NCBI GenBank assembly: GCA_944381125.1
Contig: CALWKB010000059.1
Span: forward strand, 1-38,359
Direction: 5' to 3'
DNA from: an uncultured Mediterraneibacter sp.
GTDB taxonomy: Bacteria; Bacillota; Clostridia; Lachnospirales; Lachnospiraceae
Length of the DNA: 38,359 nucleotides
The first letter of the stretch is position 1. Each line of letters starts with the position of its first letter. Below, one piece after another: positions 23,424 through 31,976 of the stretch. Under the pieces are notes generated by a model. The model had not been told where the DNA came from. It worked only from the letters and a program-made list of their open reading frames with translations, and made no database searches. The translations under genes were made by a program, and so were the position numbers.

Positions 23424-25149
23424 AAAATTACTTCGTTCTGTCAGGGAATATAAGCGCGAATCATTTCTGACGCCTGTGCTTGTATGTCTGGAAGTGCTGA
23501 TGGAAGTGCTGATACCCCTGCTGATGGCAAAGATCATTGACGTGGGGATCATGGAAGAGGATATGGCCTATATTATTAAAATGGGAGTCCTTCTTATTGC
23601 TATGGCAATGCTTGCGCTTGTCTTCGGCGCGAAGGCGGGACAGCTGGGCGCGATCGCGTCTTCGGGATACGCGAAAAATCTGCGTCACGATATTTTTTAT
23701 AAAGTTCAGGATTTCTCATTTGGAAATATCGACCATTTTTCGACATCCAGTCTTGTCACAAGAATGACGACAGATATCACAAACGTACAGATGGCATATA
23801 TGTTTACCATCCGTCTGCTGGCAAGGGCGCCGATTATGATTGTGCTCTCTCTGGTTATGACGCTGACAATCAGCGTGCCGATCGCGGTGATCATGCTGAT
23901 TACCGTTCCGATTCTGGGCGGCACACTGATCTTTATAGCGAAAAAAGCTCATCCGCATTTCGTCCAGGTATTCGACGAATATGATGTGCTCAACAATACG
24001 GTGCAGGAAAACGTAAATGCCGCGAGAGTGGTAAAGGCCTATGTCCGCGCCGATCATGAGGTGGAAAAATTCGGAAAAGTTTCCTCGCTCGTATTTAAGC
24101 TTTTTACAAAAGCGGAGAAAATTGTGGCGTGGAACTCACCGGTTATGCAGTTTACGGTTTACGCGGTAGTAATCATTATGGTGCTGGTCGGCGGCGAGAG
24201 CATTATCACCGGCAGCATGAAGACCGGAGAACTGACCAGCGTTATCGTGTACGCGCTTCAGATTCTGATGTCTCTTATGATGGTTACTTTTGTGTTTACA
24301 ATGATTATGATTGCCGAGGCTTCTACCGACCGTATTACGGAAGTGCTGGATGAGGTGCCGGAGATGGAAGACGCTCCGAATGCCGAAACGGAAGTGCCGA
24401 ACGGGGATATTGATTTTGAGCATGTAAACTTCAGTTATGCCGGCGAGGGAGGAAATCTTTCTCTGAAAGATGTGAACCTTCACATTAAGAGCGGCCAGAT
24501 CGTTGGAATCATCGGAGGCACAGGAAGCGCCAAGTCAACGCTTGTGCAGCTGATTCCGAGACTTTATGACGTGACGGAAGGAACGGTAAAAGTCGGCGGC
24601 GTGGATGTGCGCAGATATAATCTGGAAGCGCTTCGCGACCAGGTATCCATGGTGCTTCAGAAAAACGTGCTTTTTACCGGAAGCATCTATGAAAACGTGC
24701 GCTGGGGAGATGAGAACGCCAGCGATGAAGAAGTTCAGAGAGTCTGCAGGCTGGCGCAGGCAGACAGCTTTATACAGGAATTCCCGGCCAAATATAATAC
24801 GATGATCGTAGAAGGCGGAAATAACGTATCCGGCGGCCAGAAGCAGAGACTCTGTATTGCAAGAGCGCTGCTGAAAAAGCCGAAGATCCTGATTCTTGAC
24901 GACTCCACCAGCGCTGTGGATACAAGAACAGACGCGCTGATCCGCCAGGCATTCAGGGAGGAAATCCCGGATACGACAAAGATCATCATCGCTCAGAGAA
25001 TTTCTTCCGTGGAAGACGCGGATGTGATAATTGTCATGGACAACGGCGAGATCAACGGAATCGGAACTTCCGAAGAGCTTCTTCAGACCAATAAGATTTA
25101 CCGGGAAGTATATGAATCTCAGGTGAAAGGAGGCGCTGAAAATGAGTGA
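23416..25149 (+). CDS. Heterodimeric ABC exporter, half with degenerate ATP site
   Basis: A 577-residue half-transporter: an N-terminal six-helix exporter domain (about 1-315) and a C-terminal nucleotide-binding domain. In the latter, Walker A is GGTGSAKST (367-375), the signature is a proper VSGGQ (471-475), the Walker B is ILILDD with Asp496 where the catalytic Glu is expected, and the switch position is Gln527 (IIAQR) rather than His. This is the pattern of the degenerate-site subunit in TM287/288 and BmrCD-type exporters. Its intact signature would complete the partner's catalytic site. It overlaps marR and the partner gene by 8 nt each. The exported substrate is unknown; drugs or peptides are typical. 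Confidence 0.93.
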   Translation: MNRKLLRSVREYKRESFLTPVLVCLEVLMEVLIPLLMAKIIDVGIMEEDMAYIIKMGVLLIAMAMLALVFGAKAGQLGAIASSGYAKNLRHDIFYKVQDFSFGNIDHFSTSSLVTRMTTDITNVQMAYMFTIRLLARAPIMIVLSLVMTLTISVPIAVIMLITVPILGGTLIFIAKKAHPHFVQVFDEYDVLNNTVQENVNAARVVKAYVRADHEVEKFGKVSSLVFKLFTKAEKIVAWNSPVMQFTVYAVVIIMVLVGGESIITGSMKTGELTSVIVYALQILMSLMMVTFVFTMIMIAEASTDRITEVLDEVPEMEDAPNAETEVPNGDIDFEHVNFSYAGEGGNLSLKDVNLHIKSGQIVGIIGGTGSAKSTLVQLIPRLYDVTEGTVKVGGVDVRRYNLEALRDQVSMVLQKNVLFTGSIYENVRWGDENASDEEVQRVCRLAQADSFIQEFPAKYNTMIVEGGNNVSGGQKQRLCIARALLKKPKILILDDSTSAVDTRTDALIRQAFREEIPDTTKIIIAQRISSVEDADVIIVMDNGEINGIGTSEELLQTNKIYREVYESQVKGGAENE

Positions 25150-27061
25150 TCAGAAGAACAGCAATGCTCAGGGCAGACCTCAGGGAGGCCCTGCAATCAC
25201 CAAGGGAACTGTAAAGACCGCGAAGCGTCTGCTCGGCTATGTGACAAAAACATATAAAGTTCAGTTCATTGTCGTGCTGATCTGTATTCTGCTCAGCTCT
25301 ATTGCGTCGATCTCCGTATCTCTGTCCCTGAAGTTCCTGCTGGATGATTTTATCATTCCCCTGATCGGACAGAAAAATCCGGATTATTCGGGACTGTACA
25401 CAGCGCTGACTGTTCTCGGGAGCATTTTCCTGTGCGGTGTTATCGCTACATTTGTGTACAGCCGGATGATGGTTGTTATCGGCCAGGGCGTGCTCAAGCG
25501 TGTGAGAGATGAGATGTTCGAACACATGCAGACGCTGCCGATCCGCTATTTTGACCAGAATACAAACGGCTCTATTATGAGTCTTTACACAAACGATACC
25601 GATACGCTCCGCCAGATGATTAATCAGTCAATCCCGCAGGTGCTGATGTCGGCGTTCACGATTACCGTAACGTTTATTTCCATGCTTGTGCTCAGCCCGC
25701 TTCTGACCCTGATGGCTGTGCTCATGATCTTCGTGATGATTCTTGTATCCAGAAAAGTCGCGGGCAACAGCGGAAAATATTTCATCCGCCAGCAGCTGGA
25801 TCTGGCGGACATTACCGGTTTTGTTGAAGAGCGGATGAACGGCCAGAGAGTAATCAAAGTGTTTAATCACGAGAAGATATCGGAGCAGGAATTTGACGAG
25901 CTTAACGAGCGGCTCTTTACAAGCGCGTCCAATGCGCATACATTTGCCAGTATGATGGGACCGATTATCGGAAATCTGGGAAATCTTCAGTTTGTGCTTA
26001 CCGCTGTATTCGGAGGATTTCTTTCCGTAATGGGCATCGGAAATATTACGCTGGGCGTTATGGCTTCCTATCTTCAGTTTACAAAGAGCTTCACGCAGCC
26101 GTTCATGCAGATTGCGCAGCAGTTTAACTCTATCATTATGGCGCTTGCCGGCGCAGAGCGTATTTTCAATATGATGGATGAGGCGCCCGAGGTTGACGAC
26201 GGATATGTAACTCTCGTAAACGCGAAGAAGGACGCGGACGGAAATATCACAGAATGTAAAGAAAGAACCGGACTGTGGGCATGGAAGCACCCGCACAAAG
26301 CGGACGGCACCGTGACATATCAGGAAATGAAAGGCGACGTGCGGTTCTATGACATGACATTCGGGTACACGCCGGATCACATGGTGCTTCATGATCTGAC
26401 GCTCTATGCGGAACCGGGGCAGAAGATCGCTTTTGTCGGATCTACCGGAGCGGGAAAAACGACAATTACCAACCTGATCAACCGCTTCTATGATGTGGCG
26501 GACGGCAAGATCCGATACGATGATATTAATATCAATAAGATTAAAAAAGCGGATTTGAGACGCTCCCTTGGAATAGTGCTTCAGGATACCCATCTGTTTA
26601 CCGGAACCATCAAGGAAAATATCCGGTACGGCAAGCTTGACGCTACAGACGAGGAAGTTGTACAGGCGGCAAAACTCGCTCATGCAGACGGATTTATCCG
26701 AATGCTGCCCCAGGGGTATGACACCCACTTAAGCGGCGACGGTGAGGAACTGTCTCAGGGACAGCGGCAGCTGCTTGCGATTGCGAGAGCGGCAATTGCC
26801 GATCCGCCGGTACTGATTCTGGATGAGGCTACGTCATCCATTGATACAAGAACAGAGAGCATTGTCCAGAAAGGTATGGATAACCTTATGAAAGGACGCA
26901 CCGTATTCGTTATCGCCCACAGACTGTCCACCATCCGCAACAGCGACGCGATCATGGTGCTTGAACACGGGCGCATCATTGAACGCGGTACACATGCTGA
27001 ACTGCTTAAGCTGAAGGGAACTTATTATCAGCTGTATACCGGAAAGCTGGAGCTGTCTTAA
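25142..27061 (+). CDS. Heterodimeric ABC exporter, catalytic-site half
   Basis: A 639-residue half-transporter with a six-helix domain (about 35-340) and a nucleotide-binding domain. Walker A GSTGAGKTT (433-441), Walker B LILDE with catalytic Glu562 and switch His593 (IAHRLST) are intact, while the signature is LSQGQ (537-541) instead of LSGGQ. Thus one ATP site of the heterodimer uses this subunit's catalytic residues plus the partner's VSGGQ, and the other is degenerate. An extra segment of about 45 residues (about 350-395, with KERTGLWAWKHPHKADG) links the two domains, as in related partners. A Gly/Gln-rich polar N-terminus precedes the first helix. Confidence 0.93.
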   Translation: MSDQKNSNAQGRPQGGPAITKGTVKTAKRLLGYVTKTYKVQFIVVLICILLSSIASISVSLSLKFLLDDFIIPLIGQKNPDYSGLYTALTVLGSIFLCGVIATFVYSRMMVVIGQGVLKRVRDEMFEHMQTLPIRYFDQNTNGSIMSLYTNDTDTLRQMINQSIPQVLMSAFTITVTFISMLVLSPLLTLMAVLMIFVMILVSRKVAGNSGKYFIRQQLDLADITGFVEERMNGQRVIKVFNHEKISEQEFDELNERLFTSASNAHTFASMMGPIIGNLGNLQFVLTAVFGGFLSVMGIGNITLGVMASYLQFTKSFTQPFMQIAQQFNSIIMALAGAERIFNMMDEAPEVDDGYVTLVNAKKDADGNITECKERTGLWAWKHPHKADGTVTYQEMKGDVRFYDMTFGYTPDHMVLHDLTLYAEPGQKIAFVGSTGAGKTTITNLINRFYDVADGKIRYDDININKIKKADLRRSLGIVLQDTHLFTGTIKENIRYGKLDATDEEVVQAAKLAHADGFIRMLPQGYDTHLSGDGEELSQGQRQLLAIARAAIADPPVLILDEATSSIDTRTESIVQKGMDNLMKGRTVFVIAHRLSTIRNSDAIMVLEHGRIIERGTHAELLKLKGTYYQLYTGKLELS

Positions 27062-27081
27062 ATTTAATCCGGATTGACAAA

Positions 27082-27097
27082 ACATTTCATGAAGTGT
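27082..27097 (+). promoter_or_regulatory. Palindrome upstream of the Bce-type module, probable regulator site
   Basis: ACATTTCATGAAGTGT, a palindrome of half-sites ACAnTTCA/TGAAnTGT. It lies about 24 bp upstream of a possible extended -10 (27121-27129) and just after a TTGACA (27074-27079). The response regulator encoded two genes further on is the likely binder, but the spacing differs from the B. subtilis BceR-type box. Confidence 0.5.
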
Positions 27098-27116
27098 AAG
27101 TGTTTTTCCTCCTCTT

Positions 27117-27151
27117 CCGGTGGTATTCTTTTATCAGAAAGATACCACTGG
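27117..27151 (+). promoter_or_regulatory. Extended -10 and overlapping inverted repeat before the Bce ATPase gene
   Basis: TGGTATTCT (27121-27129) reads as an extended -10 box. It lies in the left arm of an inverted repeat CCGGTGGTAT (27117-27126) / ATACCACTGG (27142-27151), ten pairs with one G-T. It may be an operator across the start site or an mRNA hairpin just before the AGGAGG site (27156-27161). Confidence 0.45.
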
Positions 27152-27167
27152 AATGAGGAGGTTTTTT

Positions 27168-27941
27168 ATGGAACGGATTCTTGAAATAGAGGATTTGAAG
27201 AAATATTACGGAAGGCAGCCGAACCAGACAAAAGCGCTGGACGGCATTACGTTTCAGGTGATCAAAGGCGAATTTCTGGGCATTATGGGAAGCAGCGGCT
27301 CGGGCAAATCTACCCTTTTAAACTGTATCGCAACTGTGACCCGTCCGACCGGAGGGAAAATGCTGCTGAAAGGGCAGGAAATCCAGAAACTGAAAGGGAC
27401 AAATCTGGCGAGGTACCGTGGGAGAAAGATCGGATATCTTTTTCAGAATTTTGAACTGCTGGACAATCTGACCGGGCGGGAGAATATTCTGCTGCCGCTG
27501 GCGATTCAGCGAGTACCCGGCGGGGAAGGAGAAAAACGTCTGAACCAGCTTGCGGAGTATCTGGAGATTACAGATGTTATGGATAAATTTCCGGCGCAGA
27601 TGTCCGGGGGCCAGAAGCAGAGAACAGCGGCGGCACGGGCGCTGATTCTGAATCCGGAACTGATCCTTTGCGACGAGCCCACGGGAGCGCTGGATTCCAG
27701 AAACGCGAGAGGCCTGATGGAGAAACTGAAAGGACTCAATGAAGAGGAAGCTGCGACAATTCTCATGGTAACCCATGATTCCGGCGCCGCCAGTTACTGC
27801 AGCAGGATTCTGTTTATCCGGGACGGAAGGATTTTCCATGAATTAAGGAGGAATATGCCTGAGGAATCAAGGCGGGAGTTCTATGAGAGGATATTAAAAG
27901 TAATGGCTCAGCTGGGAGGAGGCAGTGAATATGTTTTTTAA
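27168..27941 (+). CDS. BceA-type ABC transporter ATP-binding protein
   Basis: A 257-residue ATPase of the MacB/LolD/BceA class. Walker A GSSGSGKST, Q-loop region FQNFELLDNLTGRENILLPL (core), signature MSGGQKQR, Walker B LILCDEPTGALD and switch MVTHD are all intact. With the FtsX-like permease it forms a BceAB-type transporter that frees lipid II cycle intermediates from, or flags, cell-wall-active peptides. The ATG at 27168 has AGGAGG six bases upstream; the longer open frame to 27120 starts in the promoter. It overlaps the permease gene by 11 nt, and the response regulator and kinase follow. Confidence 0.93.
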   Translation: MERILEIEDLKKYYGRQPNQTKALDGITFQVIKGEFLGIMGSSGSGKSTLLNCIATVTRPTGGKMLLKGQEIQKLKGTNLARYRGRKIGYLFQNFELLDNLTGRENILLPLAIQRVPGGEGEKRLNQLAEYLEITDVMDKFPAQMSGGQKQRTAAARALILNPELILCDEPTGALDSRNARGLMEKLKGLNEEEAATILMVTHDSGAASYCSRILFIRDGRIFHELRRNMPEESRREFYERILKVMAQLGGGSEYVF

Positions 27942-29982
27942 ACTTGCGCTTCGCAACAGCCGGAGAAGCAGAAAGGAAAACGGTCTGTTTTTCAGTTCTC
28001 TTCTTATTACGATCATAGCGTTTTATATTATCCTGTCACTGCCGAATCAGGATGTAATGCTCTTTTTAAAACAGATGGAAAGCGACGCGGTGGATCGGCT
28101 GATGTCTATGATCCCCCTGTTTTTCGGAGCGGCCCTGGTGATTTTGTTTTTTCTCATATATTATGCCGGGAAATATCAGATGCAGAGGCGGAGACATGAA
28201 TTCGGACTTTATCTGATGATGGGAATGAGGCGTGGAAAATTATTTTCTCTTCTGCTGGCGGAAGACCTGTACGGCAGTATATTATCCCTTGTGATCGGGC
28301 TGCCGGCGGCTTTGCTTCTCGCGGAGCTGATCAGCCTGGTTACGGCCAGGGTTGCGGGGATGGGGGTGATCGGACACCGGTTTTCCTTCTCTCCTGAGGC
28401 AGCGCTCCTGACAGCGGCGGGGTTCCTTCTGATTAAGCTGACGGCATTTCTTATCCTGAGCGGACGGGTTGCCCGGCAGGAAATCGGGAGTCTTCTTGTT
28501 GAAATGCCGGAGGGAATGAAAAAACAGTTCTCCGGGCCGGTTTACGGCGCAGCGGCGGCAGCAGGTCTGGTCTGTCTGGGAACTGCCTGGCGGATGGCGG
28601 CAAAAGGTCTGTCCTGGTACAGCACAGGAAGGATGGGGCTTACGCTCCTTCTGGGAGTGTGCGGTACGTGGCTTTTATTTTTCGGGCTTCGGTCCGTAAT
28701 GAATTTTTTCGCCGGAAGAGGAGACAGAAAAGGCAGGCTGAGAGTGTTTCACTTCCGTCAGCTGGAGGAGACGGTAATCCGGTGTCACGGCGCTCTGGCG
28801 GTCAGCTCTCTGCTGATTCTGGCGTCTCTGTGCTGTTTTGGAGCAGGGGCGGCAATTATGCGGTTTTACGGGGATTCGGAGCCGCATGTTCTGGATTATA
28901 CATTTGACGGGGACATGCAGAGTATTTCGGAAGTTGAAAAGAAGTTATCCGCTCAGGGCCTGGACGGTCAGTTCTCTTCGCTGTTTGAGATGAAGGTGGG
29001 GTATATTCGGACTACAGAGGATTATGACAATGCGTTTCGCATGGATCCGGTGCTGGAAGCGATATCCGGCATGGAGGATTCCGAAGAAAAGCAGCAGCTT
29101 GAGAATATATTGATGTATGCGGAGTATCCTTATATTATTTCACTGAGCGGCTATAACCGGCTGCTGGAAGCGGCGGGGCTTCCGCAGATTTCCCTTGAGA
29201 GAGGAGAGGCGGGAATCTACATGGACGGGATGTTTGCCGGAGAGGGAGAGCGGAAGATTATGGACGAGGTTCTGGCGGCCGGACCGGAAGCAGATCTGGA
29301 TGGGACGACATACCGGCTGACGGGAAATGTACAGTCTGTAAATCTGGTTACAGATGATTCCATTACGCTTTCCTTTGCATTGATTCTGCCGGATGAAGAC
29401 TTCGCGTACTATACACAGGGAGAATATACGGTATATCTGGACGGCGTTCTGAAGAAAGGCGAAGAGGAAAGTCTGATGGCTGCCATTATGGATATGAACA
29501 GCGATCTGGATCAGAATGGTATAATTTATGAAAGTTATCTCCAGAACATGGGGCGCCAGATGTTTTATGTGGCGGCAGCAGGATATATTACGATTTATCT
29601 GGCGGTTGTTTTCCTGATTATTGCAAATACCGTAATCGGAGTACAGTTTCTTATGGGCCAGAGGAGAACCGGCAGACGGTATCAGACGCTGAGCCGTCTG
29701 GGGGCGTCCTACCGGGAGCTCTGCCGGGCCGCCGGAAGGCAGGTAAACTGGTATTTCGGCATCCCGGCGGCAGTGGCGGCTGTCAGCAGTATGTTCGGCG
29801 TCCGGGCGCTTCTGATGGGACTTCTTACTTCCAGAACCCGGTCCGATATTGGAGAAGTAATGTGGATTGCTGCAATTATGATTTTGTTTCTTTGTGTGGT
29901 AGAATGTATTTATATGGCCGCGGTGCGGCGCTCCTGCAGCCGGTATCTTCTGACTGTAATGGAGCCGGAGCGGGAAGAATAG
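27931..29982 (+). CDS. BceB-type FtsX-like ABC permease
   Basis: A 683-residue permease with the BceB layout: one N-terminal helix, three more in the FtsX-like unit (about 55-170), further helices to about 330, then a large extracytoplasmic domain of roughly 220 residues (about 315-540) and three final helices from about 545. The large domain between the seventh and eighth helices is the hallmark of peptide-antibiotic sensing and resistance permeases. The start ATG 27931 has GGAGGAGG eight bases upstream; GTG 27925 would be too close. The substrate peptide cannot be predicted from sequence. Confidence 0.92.
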   Translation: MFFKLALRNSRRSRKENGLFFSSLLITIIAFYIILSLPNQDVMLFLKQMESDAVDRLMSMIPLFFGAALVILFFLIYYAGKYQMQRRRHEFGLYLMMGMRRGKLFSLLLAEDLYGSILSLVIGLPAALLLAELISLVTARVAGMGVIGHRFSFSPEAALLTAAGFLLIKLTAFLILSGRVARQEIGSLLVEMPEGMKKQFSGPVYGAAAAAGLVCLGTAWRMAAKGLSWYSTGRMGLTLLLGVCGTWLLFFGLRSVMNFFAGRGDRKGRLRVFHFRQLEETVIRCHGALAVSSLLILASLCCFGAGAAIMRFYGDSEPHVLDYTFDGDMQSISEVEKKLSAQGLDGQFSSLFEMKVGYIRTTEDYDNAFRMDPVLEAISGMEDSEEKQQLENILMYAEYPYIISLSGYNRLLEAAGLPQISLERGEAGIYMDGMFAGEGERKIMDEVLAAGPEADLDGTTYRLTGNVQSVNLVTDDSITLSFALILPDEDFAYYTQGEYTVYLDGVLKKGEEESLMAAIMDMNSDLDQNGIIYESYLQNMGRQMFYVAAAGYITIYLAVVFLIIANTVIGVQFLMGQRRTGRRYQTLSRLGASYRELCRAAGRQVNWYFGIPAAVAAVSSMFGVRALLMGLLTSRTRSDIGEVMWIAAIMILFLCVVECIYMAAVRRSCSRYLLTVMEPEREE

Positions 29983-30034
29983 ACAGATGGAACCGGACGG
30001 CCGGAAAAGCAGAGTGATGAAAGGGGAGCCGGGT

Positions 30035-30711
<677 letters not shown>

Positions 30712-30715
<4 letters not shown>

Positions 30716-31734
30716 ATCGTGTAAGGAATACGGTAAGACAGTACGGTCCGTGGCTGGCGCTGGTGCTGTGCGTTGACGGATTTGCGGCGCTGCTGCTCTG
30801 GCTGGCGGACGTCCGCGCATTCCGGGCGCTGTCCGGAGTGATCCTGCTGGCGTCGGTTCTGCTGGCGGCAGGAGCGCTGGGGACGGCGGGATACCGCGCG
30901 TTCAGACGGGAACAGGCCTTTCTGGAATTTCTGAATAACCCGGATGAGAGGCATGAGGAAATACTCGTAAAACTGGCAGGTCCGGCTCAGACGGCTTCTG
31001 TCAGAAAGCTGGGTGAAACCCTGCGGCTCAGGGAGCGGATCTCTGCTCTGGCTAATGCCCGCGCGGAAGACTATGAGGAGTATGTTGAGGCATGGGCGCA
31101 TGAAATCAGGACTCCACTTTCGCTTCTGACGTTTCTTCTGGATAACCGGAGGGAGGAACTTCCGGAGAGCGTGGGATATAAGCTGGATGTTATTCGGAAC
31201 CGGATGCAGGAATATGTGGAACAGATGTTGTATTATGCCCGTCTGAAAAGTGTTCATAAAGATTACCTTTTTGAACAGATTGATATCAGAGAGTGTGTGG
31301 AGGAGGTCCTGGAAGATTACCGGATTCTGCTGGAAGAAAAGAAATTTGACGTTACATTTCAGGCGGCTGCCGGTCTGGCGGAAGAAAAAGTTTATACGGA
31401 TCAGAGAGGGCTCGGTTTTATTTTATCCCAGGTAATCAGCAATGCGGTAAAGTACAGCGGAGAAGATCCGACGCTGGAAATCAGTTTCTCCCGTTCCGGC
31501 CATGAATTGATGCTGCGGATCAGGAACAGCGGTATGGGAGTGCGGTCCTGTGATCTTCCCCATGTTTTTGAAAAAGGGTTTACAGGAGGAGCGGGAGATG
31601 GAAGAAAGAACGCGACCGGAATGGGATTATACCTGGCGCGGGGGATTGCGGGAGAGATGAATCTGAAACTGGAAGCGGCATCAGAGTGGGGAAAGGGATT
31701 TGAAATACGGGTTCTGTTTCCCGGCGTAGATTAA
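30712..31734 (+). CDS. Intramembrane-sensing histidine kinase (BceS-like)
   Basis: A 340-residue kinase with two N-terminal helices (about 13-31 and 40-62) separated by only about eight residues, so it has no extracellular sensor; such kinases take their signal from the BceAB-type transporter. The H-box WAHEIRTPL carries His130. The ATPase domain has N-box ISNAVKYS, G1-like IRNSGMGV, F-box HVFEKGF and G2 GMGLYLARGIA. The start is GTG 30712, with GGAGGAG five bases upstream and overlapping the regulator's stop. It closes the four-gene module. Confidence 0.92.
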
Positions 31735-31791
31735 CCGCCGCCACTTTGCAAAATCTCATTTTTGGATAAATTATAACAGATCAATTGCGGA

Positions 31792-31820
31792 TTTACTCCT
31801 TCTGCGAAATATGCTAAAAT
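31792..31820 (+). promoter_or_regulatory. Aconitase gene promoter
   Basis: TTTACT (31792-31797), 17 bp, TAAAAT (31815-31820) with an extended TGC just before it. An ATAA-A-TTAT palindrome (31766-31774) lies upstream. Start expected near 31827. Confidence 0.65.
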
Positions 31821-31826
31821 AACACT

Positions 31827-31976
31827 GTTGAGCGCACAGAAACCGGCATGCTGCATGCCGGTGCAATGATCCCGCCGGTGTGCGGGGCGCGCGGTTTGAA
31901 CGCGGCAGGGCGGAATTTAACTATCCGTTTGCCTGCGTTGTCACTACAGTGCATGGATTGAAGAAGGAGGATACAT
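31827..31976 (+). ncRNA. GC-rich structured 5' leader of the aconitase mRNA
   Basis: About 150 nt between predicted start and ATG. It has a perfect nine-pair hairpin ACCGGCATG-CTG-CATGCCGGT (31842-31862), enclosed by a possible outer stem GCGCAC (31832-31837) with GTGTGC (31878-31883); alternatively CCCGC (31871-31875) pairs with GCGGG (31882-31886), excluding the outer stem. CCGCC (31872-31876) can also pair with GGCGG (31910-31914). No T run follows, so it is not a simple terminator. It matches no riboswitch class I recognise. The function is unknown. Confidence 0.4.

Noticed and set aside
25628..26728. Long antisense open frame (366 codons) opposite the second exporter half.
   Set aside because: Shadow of a clearly coding ABC gene; no ribosome binding site or family motif.
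31832..31900. Partial resemblance of the aconitase leader to c-di-GMP-I (GCACAG...AAACC) and cobalamin (GGTGCAA...CCCGCC) riboswitches.
   Set aside because: Only short fragments match and the conserved core of neither class is complete; kept as an unexplained leader.
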